In this document: positions 54,274 to 64,000 of the stretch, piece after piece | Layout of the letters: every line of letters starts with the position of its first letter | Position numbering within the stretch: position 1 is the stretch's first letter | Assembly (NCBI RefSeq): GCF_900240945.1 | Contig: NZ_OESG01000014.1 | Location: 2,634,734-2,698,733 of the forward strand | From: Mycobacterium sp. 3519A | GTDB taxonomy: Bacteria; Actinomycetota; Actinomycetes; Mycobacteriales; Mycobacteriaceae | Length of the DNA stretch: 64,000 nt | Direction of reading: 5' to 3' | Notes under the pieces: generated by a model | Databases searched by the model: none | What the model saw: only the letters and a program-made list of their open reading frames with translations | What the model was told of the DNA's origin: nothing | Made by a program: the position numbers and the translations under genes

Positions 54274-55218
54274 CTAATTGGCGTGCAGCGCCTCGTTCAG
54301 CGTGATGCCCGTGCCGTCGCGTTTGACCACCTCGACCGCGCCGGTGAGCGAATTGCGGCGGAACAACAGATTGTTGGCGCCCGACAACTCGCGCGCCTTG
54401 ACGGTCTGGCCGTCGGCGGTCTGCACCTTGGTCCCCGCGGTCACGTACAGACCCGCCTCGACGACGCAGTCGTCGCCGAGCGAGATGCCAAGTCCGGCGT
54501 TGGCGCCGAGCAGACAGCGCTTGCCGACGGAGATCACGTGCGTGCCGCCACCGGACAGCGTGCCCATGATCGAGGCACCACCGCCCACGTCGGAGCCGTC
54601 GTCGACGACGACACCCGCCGAGATGCGGCCCTCGACCATCGAAGTGCCCAGCGTGCCCGCGTTGTAGTTCACGAAGCCCTCGTGCATGACGGTGGTGCCG
54701 GAGGCCAGGTGTGCACCCAACCGCACCCGGTCGGCGTCGGCCACCCGCACTCCGGACGGCACCACGTAGTCGACCATCCGCGGGAACTTGTCGATGCCGT
54801 AGACGGTCACCGGTCCGCGGCGGCGAAGCCGGCCCCGCACCCGCTCGAAGCCCTCCACCGCGCAGGGCCCGTAGTTGGTCCACACCACGTTGGTCAGCAC
54901 GCCGAAGAAGCCGTCGGCGTTGAGCCCGTGCGGAGCCACCAGCCGATGCGACAGCAGGTGAAGCCGCAGGTAGGCGTCGTAGGCGTCGGTGGCCTTGTCG
55001 TCCAGCGACGCGATCGTGGTGCGCACCGCCACCGTTTCGACGTCGCGGTCCTCGTCTCGGCCGGTCAGCTCGGCCAAGTCGGCGGGCACCTCGGCGACGG
55101 ACAGTCGCGTGGTGCCGGTCGGACCATCTGCGCCCAGTTCGGGCGCCGGGAACCAGGTGTCGAGGACGGATCCGTCGGCGGCGATGGTCGCCACGCCGAC
55201 GCCAGAAGCAGAAGTCAC
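54274..55218 (-). CDS. dapD: DapD, tetrahydrodipicolinate N-succinyltransferase
   Basis: This 314-residue enzyme transfers succinyl from succinyl-CoA to tetrahydrodipicolinate, opening the succinylase branch of lysine and meso-DAP synthesis. It has the left-handed beta-helix hexapeptide repeats ([59 protein letters not shown]). The conserved N-terminal half ([16 protein letters not shown]) and end NEALHAN match M. tuberculosis DapD. GTG 55218 has TAGCCT 8 nt upstream, so it is probably leaderless and shares a 34-bp divergent promoter with dapE. Confidence 0.95.
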   Translation of the reverse strand: MTSASGVGVATIAADGSVLDTWFPAPELGADGPTGTTRLSVAEVPADLAELTGRDEDRDVETVAVRTTIASLDDKATDAYDAYLRLHLLSHRLVAPHGLNADGFFGVLTNVVWTNYGPCAVEGFERVRGRLRRRGPVTVYGIDKFPRMVDYVVPSGVRVADADRVRLGAHLASGTTVMHEGFVNYNAGTLGTSMVEGRISAGVVVDDGSDVGGGASIMGTLSGGGTHVISVGKRCLLGANAGLGISLGDDCVVEAGLYVTAGTKVQTADGQTVKARELSGANNLLFRRNSLTGAVEVVKRDGTGITLNEALHAN

Positions 55219-55252
55219 GTCGCCAAAGGCTACTCGACTAACCTCGAGCGGT
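55219..55252. promoter_or_regulatory. 34-bp bidirectional dapD/dapE promoter
   Basis: On the minus strand TAGCCT lies 8 nt before the dapD GTG; on the plus strand TAACCT lies 8 nt before the dapE GTG. Both fit mycobacterial TANNNT -10 boxes placed for leaderless starts, so both promoters overlap within 34 bp. This would tie expression of two enzymes of one pathway together. Confidence 0.6.
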
Positions 55253-56320
55253 GTGGGCCTGGATTTACGCGGCGACCCCGTCGCACTGACCGCGGCGCTG
55301 GTGGACATTCCCAGCGAGTCGCGGGATGAGCAACGCATCGCCGACGAGATCGAGGCCGCGCTGCGCGAGCAGACCACCGACTTCGAAGTGCTGCGCAACG
55401 GCAACGCGGTACTGGCCCGCACGAACCGGGGCCTGCCGTCGCGGGTGTTGCTCGCAGGCCACACCGATACCGTGCCGATCGCCGACAACCTGCCCAGCCG
55501 ACTCGAGAACGGCGAACTCTACGGCTGCGGCACCTCCGACATGAAGGCCGGCGACGCGGTGTTCCTGCACCTCGCCGCGACGGTCACCGACCCGGCGCAC
55601 GACCTGACGCTGGTGATGTACGACTGCGAGGAGATCGAGGCGGCCGCCAACGGGTTGGGCCGCATCGAGCGCGAACTGCCCGACTGGCTGCACGCCGACG
55701 TCGCGATTCTCGGCGAGCCGTCGGGCGGCTACATCGAGGCGGGCTGCCAGGGCACGCTGCGCGTCGTCGTCAGCGCTACCGGCACCCGCGCGCACTCGGC
55801 GCGATCCTGGTTGGGCGACAACGCCGTTCACAAGCTCGGCGACGTGCTGGCCAGGTTGAAGGACTATCAGGCCCGCAGCGTCGACATCGACGGATGCGTC
55901 TACCGCGAGGGACTGTCGGCGGTGCGCATCGACGGCGGGATCGCGGGCAACGTCATCCCCGACGCGGCGTCGGTCACCGTGAACTTCCGGTTCGCGCCCG
56001 ATCGCAGCGTCGAGCAGGCGTTGCAGCACGTCCGCGAGGTACTCGACGGCTTGGATGTGCAGATCGAAGTCACCGACGCCGCGCCAGGTGCGCTGCCGGG
56101 CCTGACCAAGCCTGCGGCCGCCGCCCTCGTCGACGCGGCAGGCGGGCAGGTGCGCGCGAAGTACGGGTGGACCGACGTCGCGCGCTTTGCGGCGCTGGGC
56201 ATTCCGGCCGTCAACTACGGTCCCGGCGACCCGAACCTCGCGCACCGCACCGACGAGCGCGTCGACGTCGCCGCGATCACCGCTTCCGCGGACATGCTGC
56301 GCCGATATTTATCCGCTTGA
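55253..56320 (+). CDS. dapE: DapE, succinyl-diaminopimelate desuccinylase
   Basis: This 355-residue di-zinc M20 peptidase-family enzyme hydrolyses N-succinyl-LL-DAP to LL-DAP and succinate. Motifs are [10 protein letters not shown] (first zinc His and catalytic Asp), [15 protein letters not shown] (bridging Asp), [15 protein letters not shown] (catalytic Glu pair), and [19 protein letters not shown] in the dimer domain; [16 protein letters not shown] holds the last zinc His. Length matches M. tuberculosis DapE. GTG 55253 is probably leaderless. Confidence 0.95.
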   Translation: MGLDLRGDPVALTAALVDIPSESRDEQRIADEIEAALREQTTDFEVLRNGNAVLARTNRGLPSRVLLAGHTDTVPIADNLPSRLENGELYGCGTSDMKAGDAVFLHLAATVTDPAHDLTLVMYDCEEIEAAANGLGRIERELPDWLHADVAILGEPSGGYIEAGCQGTLRVVVSATGTRAHSARSWLGDNAVHKLGDVLARLKDYQARSVDIDGCVYREGLSAVRIDGGIAGNVIPDAASVTVNFRFAPDRSVEQALQHVREVLDGLDVQIEVTDAAPGALPGLTKPAAAALVDAAGGQVRAKYGWTDVARFAALGIPAVNYGPGDPNLAHRTDERVDVAAITASADMLRRYLSA

Positions 56321-56322
56321 CC
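56305..56322 (+). promoter_or_regulatory. AT-rich block and TTGACC hexamer before the ABC-F leader
   Basis: ATATTTAT (56305-56312) lies 4 bp before TTGACC (56317-56322), at the end of dapE. WhiB7-dependent promoters of mycobacterial antibiotic-response genes have an AT-rich block just upstream of the -35 element. No good -10 box is visible at 17 bp, so the assignment is weak. Confidence 0.3.
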
Positions 56323-56340
56323 GGGTTCGTACGCTTGGGT

Positions 56341-56400
56341 CATGTGAGTTAGCGACTGCCATCGGCCGTCCGTCCGTGCATCGTCGCGAGAGATCCTCAC

Positions 56401-56403
<3 letters not shown>
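56341..56403 (+). promoter_or_regulatory. ABC-F leader: start codon within an 8-bp inverted repeat
   Basis: CATGTGAG (56341-56348) is exactly complementary to CTCACATG (56396-56403), which contains the ABC-F initiation codon. The left arm holds a start-stop pair (ATGTGA), and a 21-codon GTG frame (56377-56441) overlaps the main start. Together these elements could make initiation depend on ribosome behaviour in the leader, as in attenuated antibiotic-resistance ABC-F genes. This is inference. Confidence 0.4.
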
Positions 56404-58011
<1,608 letters not shown>

Positions 58012-58050
58012 CGGACCGGCAGCTACCCCCAGCACGGTAAATTCGACGTC

Positions 58051-59865
58051 ATGGCAATCGAGCCCGACAGCAGCCCCTACGGGTCGCAGACGGTGACGGG
58101 TCCCGGCTGGCCGAACGTCGACGAGGAGATGCTGGCGGCCACGGCGGCCACCTACGAGGCTCTGGCCACCAAGATCACCGGGCAGGTCGTGCCACAGCAA
58201 CAGGGTCAGCTGATGAAGCTGGCCGACGTGTGGGAGGGCGCCGGAGCGCTGGCCGCCACCGGCGAGGCCACCACCATCATCGGTGGCCACGAGGCCAATG
58301 CGGCGCACGCCGCGGCGATCGCCGGCAAGCTGCGCGCCATGGAGGCCACCGTCGTCAAGGCGAAGATGCTGGCGAACACGATCGCCCAGGAGGTGCAGCA
58401 CGAGTGTGAGGCGCTGTCGGCGATGCCGTTCAGCAATGCCCAGGAATTGGTGCAGAGCCGCATCAAGATGGGGCTGTCGCAGAACATCGCCAACGTGACG
58501 GCCCACACGACCGAACTCGCCAACACCCTCGGAGTGCCGCCCAGCATCCCGTTTCCCGGGGTCGCGCCGTCGGTGCCCGGCGGCAAGGAGGCGAAGGACA
58601 CCAGCGAGGAGGCGGGGAAGCAGGCCGCCCAGGCCCCTCAGCAGGCGATGCAGATGATGAGCCAGATGGGGTCGATGGCCGCACAGCTACCCATGCAGCT
58701 CGGCCAGGCGGTGATGGCCGTGCCGCAGCAGATGGGTCAACAGTTGCAGCAGTTGTCGCAACCGCTGCAACAGCTGACCTCGATGTTCGGCAAGGGCGGC
58801 ACGGCGGATTCCCTCGGCGCCGGTGGCCTGCCGTTCTCCTCGTTCTCCAACCACCCGCTGGCGGGCGGCTCGGGTGCGGGTGGGGGCTCCGGGATGGTGC
58901 GGTCGGCGTCGCTGCCGGGCGCGGGCGGCAGTCCGCTGCAGACGCCGCAGATGGCCAACCTGGTCGGCACCAAATCGGTGAGCACCGCACCTGCCGAGGG
59001 GGCCGCGGCAGGAAGCAGTGCGTCGGGTGGGGTCGCGCCGGTCGCCGCGGGCGGCGGCATGGGCGGCATGGGCGGTATGGCGCCGATGATGGGCCACCGC
59101 GGTGAAAGCGGCGGCACCGGAGCGAGCCTGGCGGTGCCCGCGCCGCTCGAGTACGACCTTGCCGAGGAGGACGTCGATGACGATTGGGGACGTTTCATGA
59201 CCGACCCGCTGCGCAAACCCGAGGGCCTGAGCTGGAATCCGGCTTCCGTCGAGCTGCCGGAGATCCCGATGCTGCCCGCCGGACAGGACGCGTTGAGCGC
59301 CACCATCTCAGCTGTGCTGCCGACGCTGGCCGCGCCACTGGCGGCGAACGTTGCGACGCTGCAGGCCAAGGAGGGCATGTTCGCAGGCAAGCTGGGCGTC
59401 GCGCAGGCGGCCTACCAGAACTCGGATGACGCCGGTTCGCAGTCGGTCGGCCAGGTGGTCGGCATGCTCGGACAGTTGGGGCAGCAGGCCGGCCAGATGG
59501 GACAGATGGCCGGTGCGCCCGCGCAGGCGATCGGCGGGCAGACGGGCATGTTCGGCTCGCTGATGCAGCAGGCGATGCAGGCCGCGCAGGGCGGCGGGGG
59601 AGGCCAGACCGCCGGTGGGCCCGCAGCCGCGCCGCCGCCTGCCGCGGCGCCGAGTCCGGCGGGCGCAACAGCCGCCGCGCCGCCACCTGTGCGCGACCAC
59701 CCCGCCGCACCGGCGCCGCAAACGCATGAACCCCAGCGGGAACCGTTGCACCGCCTGGAGACCAACGACCGCGCAACTGCGGGACCGGCGGAAGACAGCA
59801 AGCAGGGCCACGCCCCAGTGAAGCCGCCGGAGCACGGCGACGAGGATCTGCGCCGCAGGCTCTGA
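58051..59865 (+). CDS. ESX secretion-associated EspB/EspE-like protein
   Basis: This 604-residue protein has an N-terminal helical domain (about 18-165) with the WxG turn in LADVWEGAGAL and long helices resembling PE/PPE or EspB proteins. A Met/Gln-rich segment (MQMMSQMGSMAAQLPMQL), a Gly/Ala-rich middle, a further helical region (about 415-480), and a Pro-rich tail ending DEDLRRRL follow. It has no signal peptide, as expected for a type VII substrate. The convergent neighbour is an EspC-like protein, the usual partner of such substrates. ATG 58051 has TAAATT 7 nt upstream and no ribosome site (leaderless). No ESX core genes are in the window. Confidence 0.75.
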   Translation: MAIEPDSSPYGSQTVTGPGWPNVDEEMLAATAATYEALATKITGQVVPQQQGQLMKLADVWEGAGALAATGEATTIIGGHEANAAHAAAIAGKLRAMEATVVKAKMLANTIAQEVQHECEALSAMPFSNAQELVQSRIKMGLSQNIANVTAHTTELANTLGVPPSIPFPGVAPSVPGGKEAKDTSEEAGKQAAQAPQQAMQMMSQMGSMAAQLPMQLGQAVMAVPQQMGQQLQQLSQPLQQLTSMFGKGGTADSLGAGGLPFSSFSNHPLAGGSGAGGGSGMVRSASLPGAGGSPLQTPQMANLVGTKSVSTAPAEGAAAGSSASGGVAPVAAGGGMGGMGGMAPMMGHRGESGGTGASLAVPAPLEYDLAEEDVDDDWGRFMTDPLRKPEGLSWNPASVELPEIPMLPAGQDALSATISAVLPTLAAPLAANVATLQAKEGMFAGKLGVAQAAYQNSDDAGSQSVGQVVGMLGQLGQQAGQMGQMAGAPAQAIGGQTGMFGSLMQQAMQAAQGGGGGQTAGGPAAAPPPAAAPSPAGATAAAPPPVRDHPAAPAPQTHEPQREPLHRLETNDRATAGPAEDSKQGHAPVKPPEHGDEDLRRRL

Positions 59866-59869
59866 GCGC

Positions 59870-60547
59870 TCAGCCCGAATTGGGTTGGCTCTGTTCGGCT
59901 TCCGCGCGTTCGGCAGGAGTCTCGGTGGGCGCCCTGCCTGCCCGCGCGGTGTCGCCCGCGGCAGCCTGATCTTCGGCCGCTTTCTCACCGGCCGCCGACG
60001 CCGCCTGTGACACCTGCTGGGCGATCTGCTGCGCGCCCTGCATGACTTGTTGCGGAACCTGTTGCAGCCCTTGGCCGATACCTTGCAGCGGCTGGGCGAC
60101 CGACTGAGCGATCTGGCCGACCTGCTGACCGACTTGACTGACCATCTGGCCCATCATCTCGGCGCCACCGCCCGATGCGCCTGCCGACGATGCGGGGGAC
60201 CCGCTTGCGCTCGAAGCGCCTTGCGCCCGTTGCATGGCCTCGGCCGCGGCCCGCAGCGTCGCCGCGCCCTTCTGGTCGCCGTGCTCGTACATCTGCGCGG
60301 CCTTGGCCAGCAGTTCCGAAATGGTCTGCGCCGAGGACGATGTCGCCTGCAACGTGCCCTGGCGGCCGCCGAGCACCTGGTTCAGCGCGCTGCTGACCGA
60401 CGACGCGATAACGCCGTGGCTGTTCTGCACACCGGCGGCTTCGGGTGCCGCCGCCCCCATCAATTGCGACAGCCCCGTCGCCACGTCGTCGTGGATCTGC
60501 GAGTACGACCGCACCCCGTCGGGCTGTACGTACAACGGGTCACTCAT
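59870..60547 (-). CDS. EspC/EspF-like (DUF2580) ESX secretion-associated protein
   Basis: This 225-residue protein has an N-terminal DUF2580 domain (about 1-105: PLYVQPDGVRSYSQIHDDVA, QNSHGVIASSVSSAL and a following helix) like EspC and EspF of ESX-1. It continues with a Gln/Ala-rich helical stretch (MGQMVSQVGQQVGQIAQSVA) similar in composition to part of the convergent protein, then an acidic tail. Both probably form a secreted pair. ATG 60547 follows TACAAT by 6 nt (leaderless). The two genes end 4 bp apart. Confidence 0.78.
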   Translation of the reverse strand: MSDPLYVQPDGVRSYSQIHDDVATGLSQLMGAAAPEAAGVQNSHGVIASSVSSALNQVLGGRQGTLQATSSSAQTISELLAKAAQMYEHGDQKGAATLRAAAEAMQRAQGASSASGSPASSAGASGGGAEMMGQMVSQVGQQVGQIAQSVAQPLQGIGQGLQQVPQQVMQGAQQIAQQVSQAASAAGEKAAEDQAAAGDTARAGRAPTETPAERAEAEQSQPNSG

Positions 60548-60577
60548 GCCGTTATTGTATGGCCGGCGCAGGGCACC

Positions 60578-62650
60578 TCATCGCGCCGAATCGGCCTGCG
60601 CGGCCGCTGCGGCGGCGGCGCGCTTCATCCCGATCGCGTCGTACCGCGTCGACACCGCGTCGAGTGCATCCGCGTCCTTGGTCACCAGCGCCCGCGCGTG
60701 GGCAAGAGCCAACTGACCCAGCACACAGTCGACTTCGCCGGTGAGCCGCGCGATGCCGTCGACCGCACGGAGGTCGCCGAACCGGGTCGCGTCGAGCAGC
60801 GCGCGCAGCGCCACCGCGGTCTGACCACCTCGCTCGGCGGCCTTCGCGGCGTCGCGGGCTGCGGCGACCGCGCCGTGCTGGTCGTGCCGCGCCCACTGGG
60901 TCCACGCGCGCGCCAACGCAAGCTCCGGCGCGAACAGCATCGACTTCAGCCCGTGCCGAGACTCGGCCCGCGACAAGACTTTTCCCGCCTCGGCCGTCTC
61001 ACCCAGTTGGCCAAGCGCGTGCGCCAACAACATCCACGCCAACGGACCCCACGAATATCCGGTCGGCGCGAGGGTCGCCGCGGCGCCGCGCAGCAGTGAG
61101 ACCGCCGTCTCGAGCTCACCCTTGGCGATCAACACATCGGCCACCAGCACCTCGCCGATCGCGCGCCCGGGCTGCTGCAGCTGCGCGAAGTCCGTGAGTC
61201 GCTGCGCCAGCGTCTGCGCGCGGTCCAATTCGCCCGCCATCACCAGCGCCGTCGTCTGACCGAAGCCGCTGGTGAACCGCAACAGCCCGGGATGTCCCGC
61301 CGCGATCGCGCGCTCGGCCAGCGCGTCCACCTCAGCGAACCGGCCCATCCGCGCCGAACTCAGCGCCGCCGCGGCCGCCGCCCACCCGACCGCGGTGTCG
61401 TCGGCATCCGGCGAGGACAACACCTCGTCGGCGATCTGCTTGGCGCGGTTGGGGTTGCCCGCATTCATCGCGAACGTCGCCGACAGCGCATTCAGCGTGG
61501 TCTGCGCGGCAGGCGTCGACACCCGCCCCCGCGTCGTCCGCAGGAACGCGGTCGCGCGCTCCGGCTCGGAGAGCATCCAGAACTGATTCGCCGCCCGGGG
61601 CAGCGCCCACGCCATCAGCTCGGTCTCCGACAGCGTCGCGGGATCCACGGCGCCGAGCACGTCGTCGGCCTCCCGGCCGCGGCCCTGCCAGGCCAGTGCG
61701 TAGGCCAGCGTCAGCCGGGTGGAGAGCTCCGCAGACCGCTCGACCGCGGCGCGGGCCAACCGCTCGGCGAACTCCAGATCACCCAGCCGCAGCGCGTCCT
61801 CGGCCGCTGCCGCCAGATCGGCCGCCGGTTGCGGGCTGTCGCTGTCGAGCGCCAGCACCGCGAACCGCAGTCGCGCCACCACCCCGACCGGCGGGGCCAG
61901 CCGAGTCACCAACTCCGTCCGCAGCCGCCGCAATTCGGGCCCACCCAGCGCGTCGCGCACCGCGTCGACGAACATCGGGTGCCCGGGGCGGACGAGATCC
62001 CCGTCGACGACGACGGCGCCCGCGGCCTCGGCATCGCTGATGTCGCCCACCAGCGCGGAGACGTCGGCACGCGACAACGGATCGGCGGCCGCCAGATACT
62101 CCAACACCCGGCGAGCCGGTTCGGGCAGCGCCGCGACGAACTCCCCGACAAGTGCGGCTTGCCTGCTGTCGTCGTGGCCGGCCGGGTCGACGTCCACCCT
62201 GGCCAGCAGGTCGTCCCGCCACAGTGCTGAGATCTCATCCGGCACAACGGTATTCGGGTCGACGGTGACCACCAGCTGCACCGCACCGCTGACCGCCAGT
62301 TGATAAACCAGTGCGGCCGACAGTTTGTCGAGCAGATGCGCGTCGTCGACGATCAGCAGCCTGCCGTCGCTCAGCGACTCCCGCGCGGCGCTCAGCACCT
62401 CGGCCGTCTTACCGGTGTCGGGCACCTCGACCAGGTGATCGAAGGCAAAGAACGGGACCGCGTCCGCCGTCCCGTAGACCCAGTCGACACGGTCGAACCG
62501 TGCGGCCAACCGGTCGGCCGCCGTGCGCGCCAACCACGTCTTGCCCACGCCCGCGGACCCGATGAGCACTGTGCCCGCCTGTTCGCGCAGCCCCGCTTCG
62601 ACCAACTCCAGTGCCGGTTCGGGCGGCGCGGTTACCCACTCAACTGGCAC
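60578..62650 (-). CDS. STAND-type AAA ATPase with TPR-like helical repeats, Rv1204c-like
   Basis: This 690-residue cytosolic protein has a P-loop (VLIGSAGVGKTWLARTAADR, about 28-47), a Walker B-like LLIVDDAHLLD (about 97-107), and after about residue 270 only helical repeats of TPR/MalT type (AERLARAAVERSAELSTRLT, ELDRAQTLAQRLTDFAQLQ). It looks like a LuxR/MalT-class signal ATPase that lacks the C-terminal DNA-binding domain, so it may signal by protein contact. The position next to the LOG gene matches M. tuberculosis Rv1204c. TAGTCT lies 6 nt upstream of GTG 62650 (leaderless). Ligand unknown. Confidence 0.8.
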   Translation of the reverse strand: MPVEWVTAPPEPALELVEAGLREQAGTVLIGSAGVGKTWLARTAADRLAARFDRVDWVYGTADAVPFFAFDHLVEVPDTGKTAEVLSAARESLSDGRLLIVDDAHLLDKLSAALVYQLAVSGAVQLVVTVDPNTVVPDEISALWRDDLLARVDVDPAGHDDSRQAALVGEFVAALPEPARRVLEYLAAADPLSRADVSALVGDISDAEAAGAVVVDGDLVRPGHPMFVDAVRDALGGPELRRLRTELVTRLAPPVGVVARLRFAVLALDSDSPQPAADLAAAAEDALRLGDLEFAERLARAAVERSAELSTRLTLAYALAWQGRGREADDVLGAVDPATLSETELMAWALPRAANQFWMLSEPERATAFLRTTRGRVSTPAAQTTLNALSATFAMNAGNPNRAKQIADEVLSSPDADDTAVGWAAAAAALSSARMGRFAEVDALAERAIAAGHPGLLRFTSGFGQTTALVMAGELDRAQTLAQRLTDFAQLQQPGRAIGEVLVADVLIAKGELETAVSLLRGAAATLAPTGYSWGPLAWMLLAHALGQLGETAEAGKVLSRAESRHGLKSMLFAPELALARAWTQWARHDQHGAVAAARDAAKAAERGGQTAVALRALLDATRFGDLRAVDGIARLTGEVDCVLGQLALAHARALVTKDADALDAVSTRYDAIGMKRAAAAAAAQADSAR

Positions 62651-62678
62651 CGCCGGAGACTATCGCTACCTTGTGCGT

Positions 62679-63245
62679 GTGTCCCCAGAACCCAAAGCGG
62701 AATGGGCGGTCTGCGTGTACTGCGCGTCCGGCCCAACACATCCGGAGCTGTTGTCCCTGGCCGTCGACGTCGGCGAAGCGATCGCCGCGCGCGGTTGGAC
62801 GCTGGTGTCCGGCGGCGGCAACGTGTCGGCGATGGGGGCGCTCGCCACCGCGGCCAGGGCGCGTGGCGGCCGAACCGTCGGCGTCATCCCCAAGGCGTTG
62901 GTGCACCGGGAGGTGGCCGATACCGACGCCGACGAACTCGTCGTCACCGACACGATGCGTGAGCGCAAGCAGATCATGGAGGACCGCGCCGACGCGTTCA
63001 TCGCGTTGCCCGGCGGCATCGGCACCCTCGAGGAGTTCTTCGAAGCCTGGACAGCGGGCTATTTGGGTATGCACGACAAGCCGGTGGTCATGCTCGACCC
63101 GATCGGGCACTACGACGGCCTACTGGCCTGGCTGCACGGGTTGGTCGACAGCGGTTATGTCACCGAACGTGCGCTGGACCGGTTGGTCGTGGTCAGTGAC
63201 GTGGACGCGGCGATGGCGGTTTGCGCACCGGCATCGGGACCATGA
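62679..63245 (+). CDS. LOG family cytokinin-riboside 5'-monophosphate phosphoribohydrolase
   Basis: This 188-residue Rossmann-fold enzyme releases the base from cytokinin nucleotides or AMP-like substrates. It has SGGGNVSAMGALATAA, the MRERKQIMEDRADAF stretch and PGGIGTLEEFFEAW, the LOG signature (PGGxGTxxE). It corresponds to M. tuberculosis Rv1205, which makes cytokinins that proteasome mutants accumulate. GTG 62679 (SPEPKAEWAV) has TACCTT 6 nt upstream (leaderless); GTG 62673 is the alternative. It is divergent to the STAND ATPase, with 28 bp between the starts. Confidence 0.9.
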   Translation: MSPEPKAEWAVCVYCASGPTHPELLSLAVDVGEAIAARGWTLVSGGGNVSAMGALATAARARGGRTVGVIPKALVHREVADTDADELVVTDTMRERKQIMEDRADAFIALPGGIGTLEEFFEAWTAGYLGMHDKPVVMLDPIGHYDGLLAWLHGLVDSGYVTERALDRLVVVSDVDAAMAVCAPASGP

Positions 63246-63298
63246 CCACCCCTGGTTAGGGTGTGCCACAACAGAACAGTCGAGGGGAACGCATTTCA

Positions 63299-64000
63299 AT
63301 GAGCGACGAGAAGTCGGGGACTCGCAGCAGCGTCGGGCTGCTGGACATCGCCAGTCAAGTGCCGGGGCTCCTGATGGATCTGCCGACGATCTTGAACGGT
63401 GTGATCACCGGTTTCGGCGCGCGACCGTCGGCCAAGACGTCGATCGGCAAGGTGTTCCAGGACCGTGCCGCCCGCTACGGCGACAAGATCTTCATCAAGT
63501 TCGGTGACGAGCAGCTCAGCTACCGGGAGGCCAACGAGACGGTCAACCGCTACGCCGCCGTGTTGGCCGCCCGCGGCGTCGGGCACGGCGATGTCGTCGG
63601 CATCATGCTGCGCAACTCGCCGCAGTCGGTGCTGCTGATGCTGGCCACGGTCAAATGCGGTGCGATCGCCGGGATGCTCAACTACCACCAGCGTGGCGAT
63701 GTGCTCAAGCACAGCTTCGGTCTGCTCGGCGCCAAGGCCGTCGTCGCCGAAACCGACTTCATCGAGCCGATCACCGAAAGCGGCGCCGACACCGCCGGCC
63801 TGATGACCGTCGAGGAACTGCAGCGACTTGCCGCGACCGCGCCCACCAACAACCCGCCGACCACCGCTGCGGTGCTGGCCAAGGACAAGGCGTTCTACAT
63901 CTTCACCTCCGGCACCACCGGCATGCCGAAGGCCAGCGTGATGACGCACTACCGGTGGCTGCGCGCGCTGGCCGGCTTCGGCGGCCTTGGCATGCGGTTG
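63299..64000 (+). CDS. fadD6: FadD6-like very-long-chain acyl-CoA synthetase (3' end outside window)
   Basis: The first 234 codons of a fatty-acid-CoA ligase are present (MSDEKSGTRSSVGLLDIASQ). It has FGDEQLSYREANETVNRYAA, LRNSPQSVLLMLATVKCGAI and the P-loop FYIFTSGTTGMPKASVMTHY, as in FATP/FadD6-type enzymes that couple uptake and activation of fatty acids at the membrane. It matches M. tuberculosis Rv1206 in order after the LOG gene. GAGGGG lies about 10 nt before ATG 63299. The remainder lies beyond the window edge. Confidence 0.88.
   Translation, partial: MSDEKSGTRSSVGLLDIASQVPGLLMDLPTILNGVITGFGARPSAKTSIGKVFQDRAARYGDKIFIKFGDEQLSYREANETVNRYAAVLAARGVGHGDVVGIMLRNSPQSVLLMLATVKCGAIAGMLNYHQRGDVLKHSFGLLGAKAVVAETDFIEPITESGADTAGLMTVEELQRLAATAPTNNPPTTAAVLAKDKAFYIFTSGTTGMPKASVMTHYRWLRALAGFGGLGMRL

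Overview
The window is high-GC actinobacterial DNA and reads as the chromosome of a Mycobacterium, most likely a fast-growing Mycolicibacterium. It carries mycobacterial markers (PimE, LpqW, MshB, FbiC, FdxC, FadD enzymes, ESX-type secreted proteins). From about 3.3 kb to the end, the gene order follows, as I remember it, M. tuberculosis Rv1156 to Rv1206. No rRNA, tRNA, CRISPR array, prophage or intact transposon was seen.

Layout. 1-5.3 kb: an MFS exporter cut by the window edge, a cation/acetate-type symporter with its DUF485 partner, an HhH-GPD repair protein, an orphan serine-recombinase domain, a nitroreductase and a DUF1059 mini-gene. 5.3-9.3 kb: two Ala/Pro-rich secreted proteins, the mannosyltransferase PimE, a pterin carbinolamine dehydratase and MutT2. 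9.3-15.1 kb stands where M. tuberculosis has narGHJI. It holds a frameshifted membrane gene, an MFS carrier, an enoyl-CoA hydratase/aldehyde dehydrogenase pair with a divergent GntR regulator and two GTATAC operators, and a small zinc-ribbon membrane protein. 15.3-17.2 kb is typA.

17.2-32.9 kb is the most accessory part. Conserved genes (lpqW, an LCP ligase, mshB, an Rv1171-like gene) are interleaved with a fatty-acyl-AMP ligase, a ClC channel and four secreted proteins with disordered Ser/Thr/Lys-rich tails. Three of these are GjpA-porin-like. They lie near where M. tuberculosis has PPE17/PE11 and PE12. Three of the four have a similar dyad (TTAC-N6-GTAA type) 39-46 nt upstream of the start codon, and three are followed by strong hairpin terminators.

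33-42 kb: fbiC, DUF2231, YceI, small secreted proteins (one broken by an in-frame TGA), fadH, a PadR regulator, fdxC and the DapC-type aminotransferase. 42-47 kb: a truncated GNAT gene, then the proline-catabolism unit (PucR regulator, P5C dehydrogenase, proline dehydrogenase) and a SnoaL-like gene coupled to a 38-residue Met-rich mini-protein. 47-56 kb: MFS carriers, NUDIX, fadD36-VOC-M15 operon, ROK regulator with its operator, and divergent dapD/dapE. 56-64 kb: an ABC-F protein with a structured leader, a convergent EspB/EspE-like and EspC-like pair, a STAND-type ATPase, a LOG-family protein and the 5' part of fadD6.

Themes. Cell-envelope work dominates: PIM/LAM synthesis (PimE, LpqW), mycothiol (MshB), the lysine/meso-DAP pathway (DapC, DapD, DapE), wall ligation (LCP) and surface proteins. 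Many genes appear to be leaderless, often as divergent pairs only 22-42 bp apart. Five convergent pairs share a 4-bp reciprocal stop (CTAG/TTAG). Four genes look broken or odd: a frameshift near 9856, an internal TGA at 40016, a GNAT truncated at a hairpin, and an aminotransferase with no canonical start before its conserved N-terminus. Sequencing error must be excluded for these. All assignments come from reading the sequence and from memory of the families; no database search was run.
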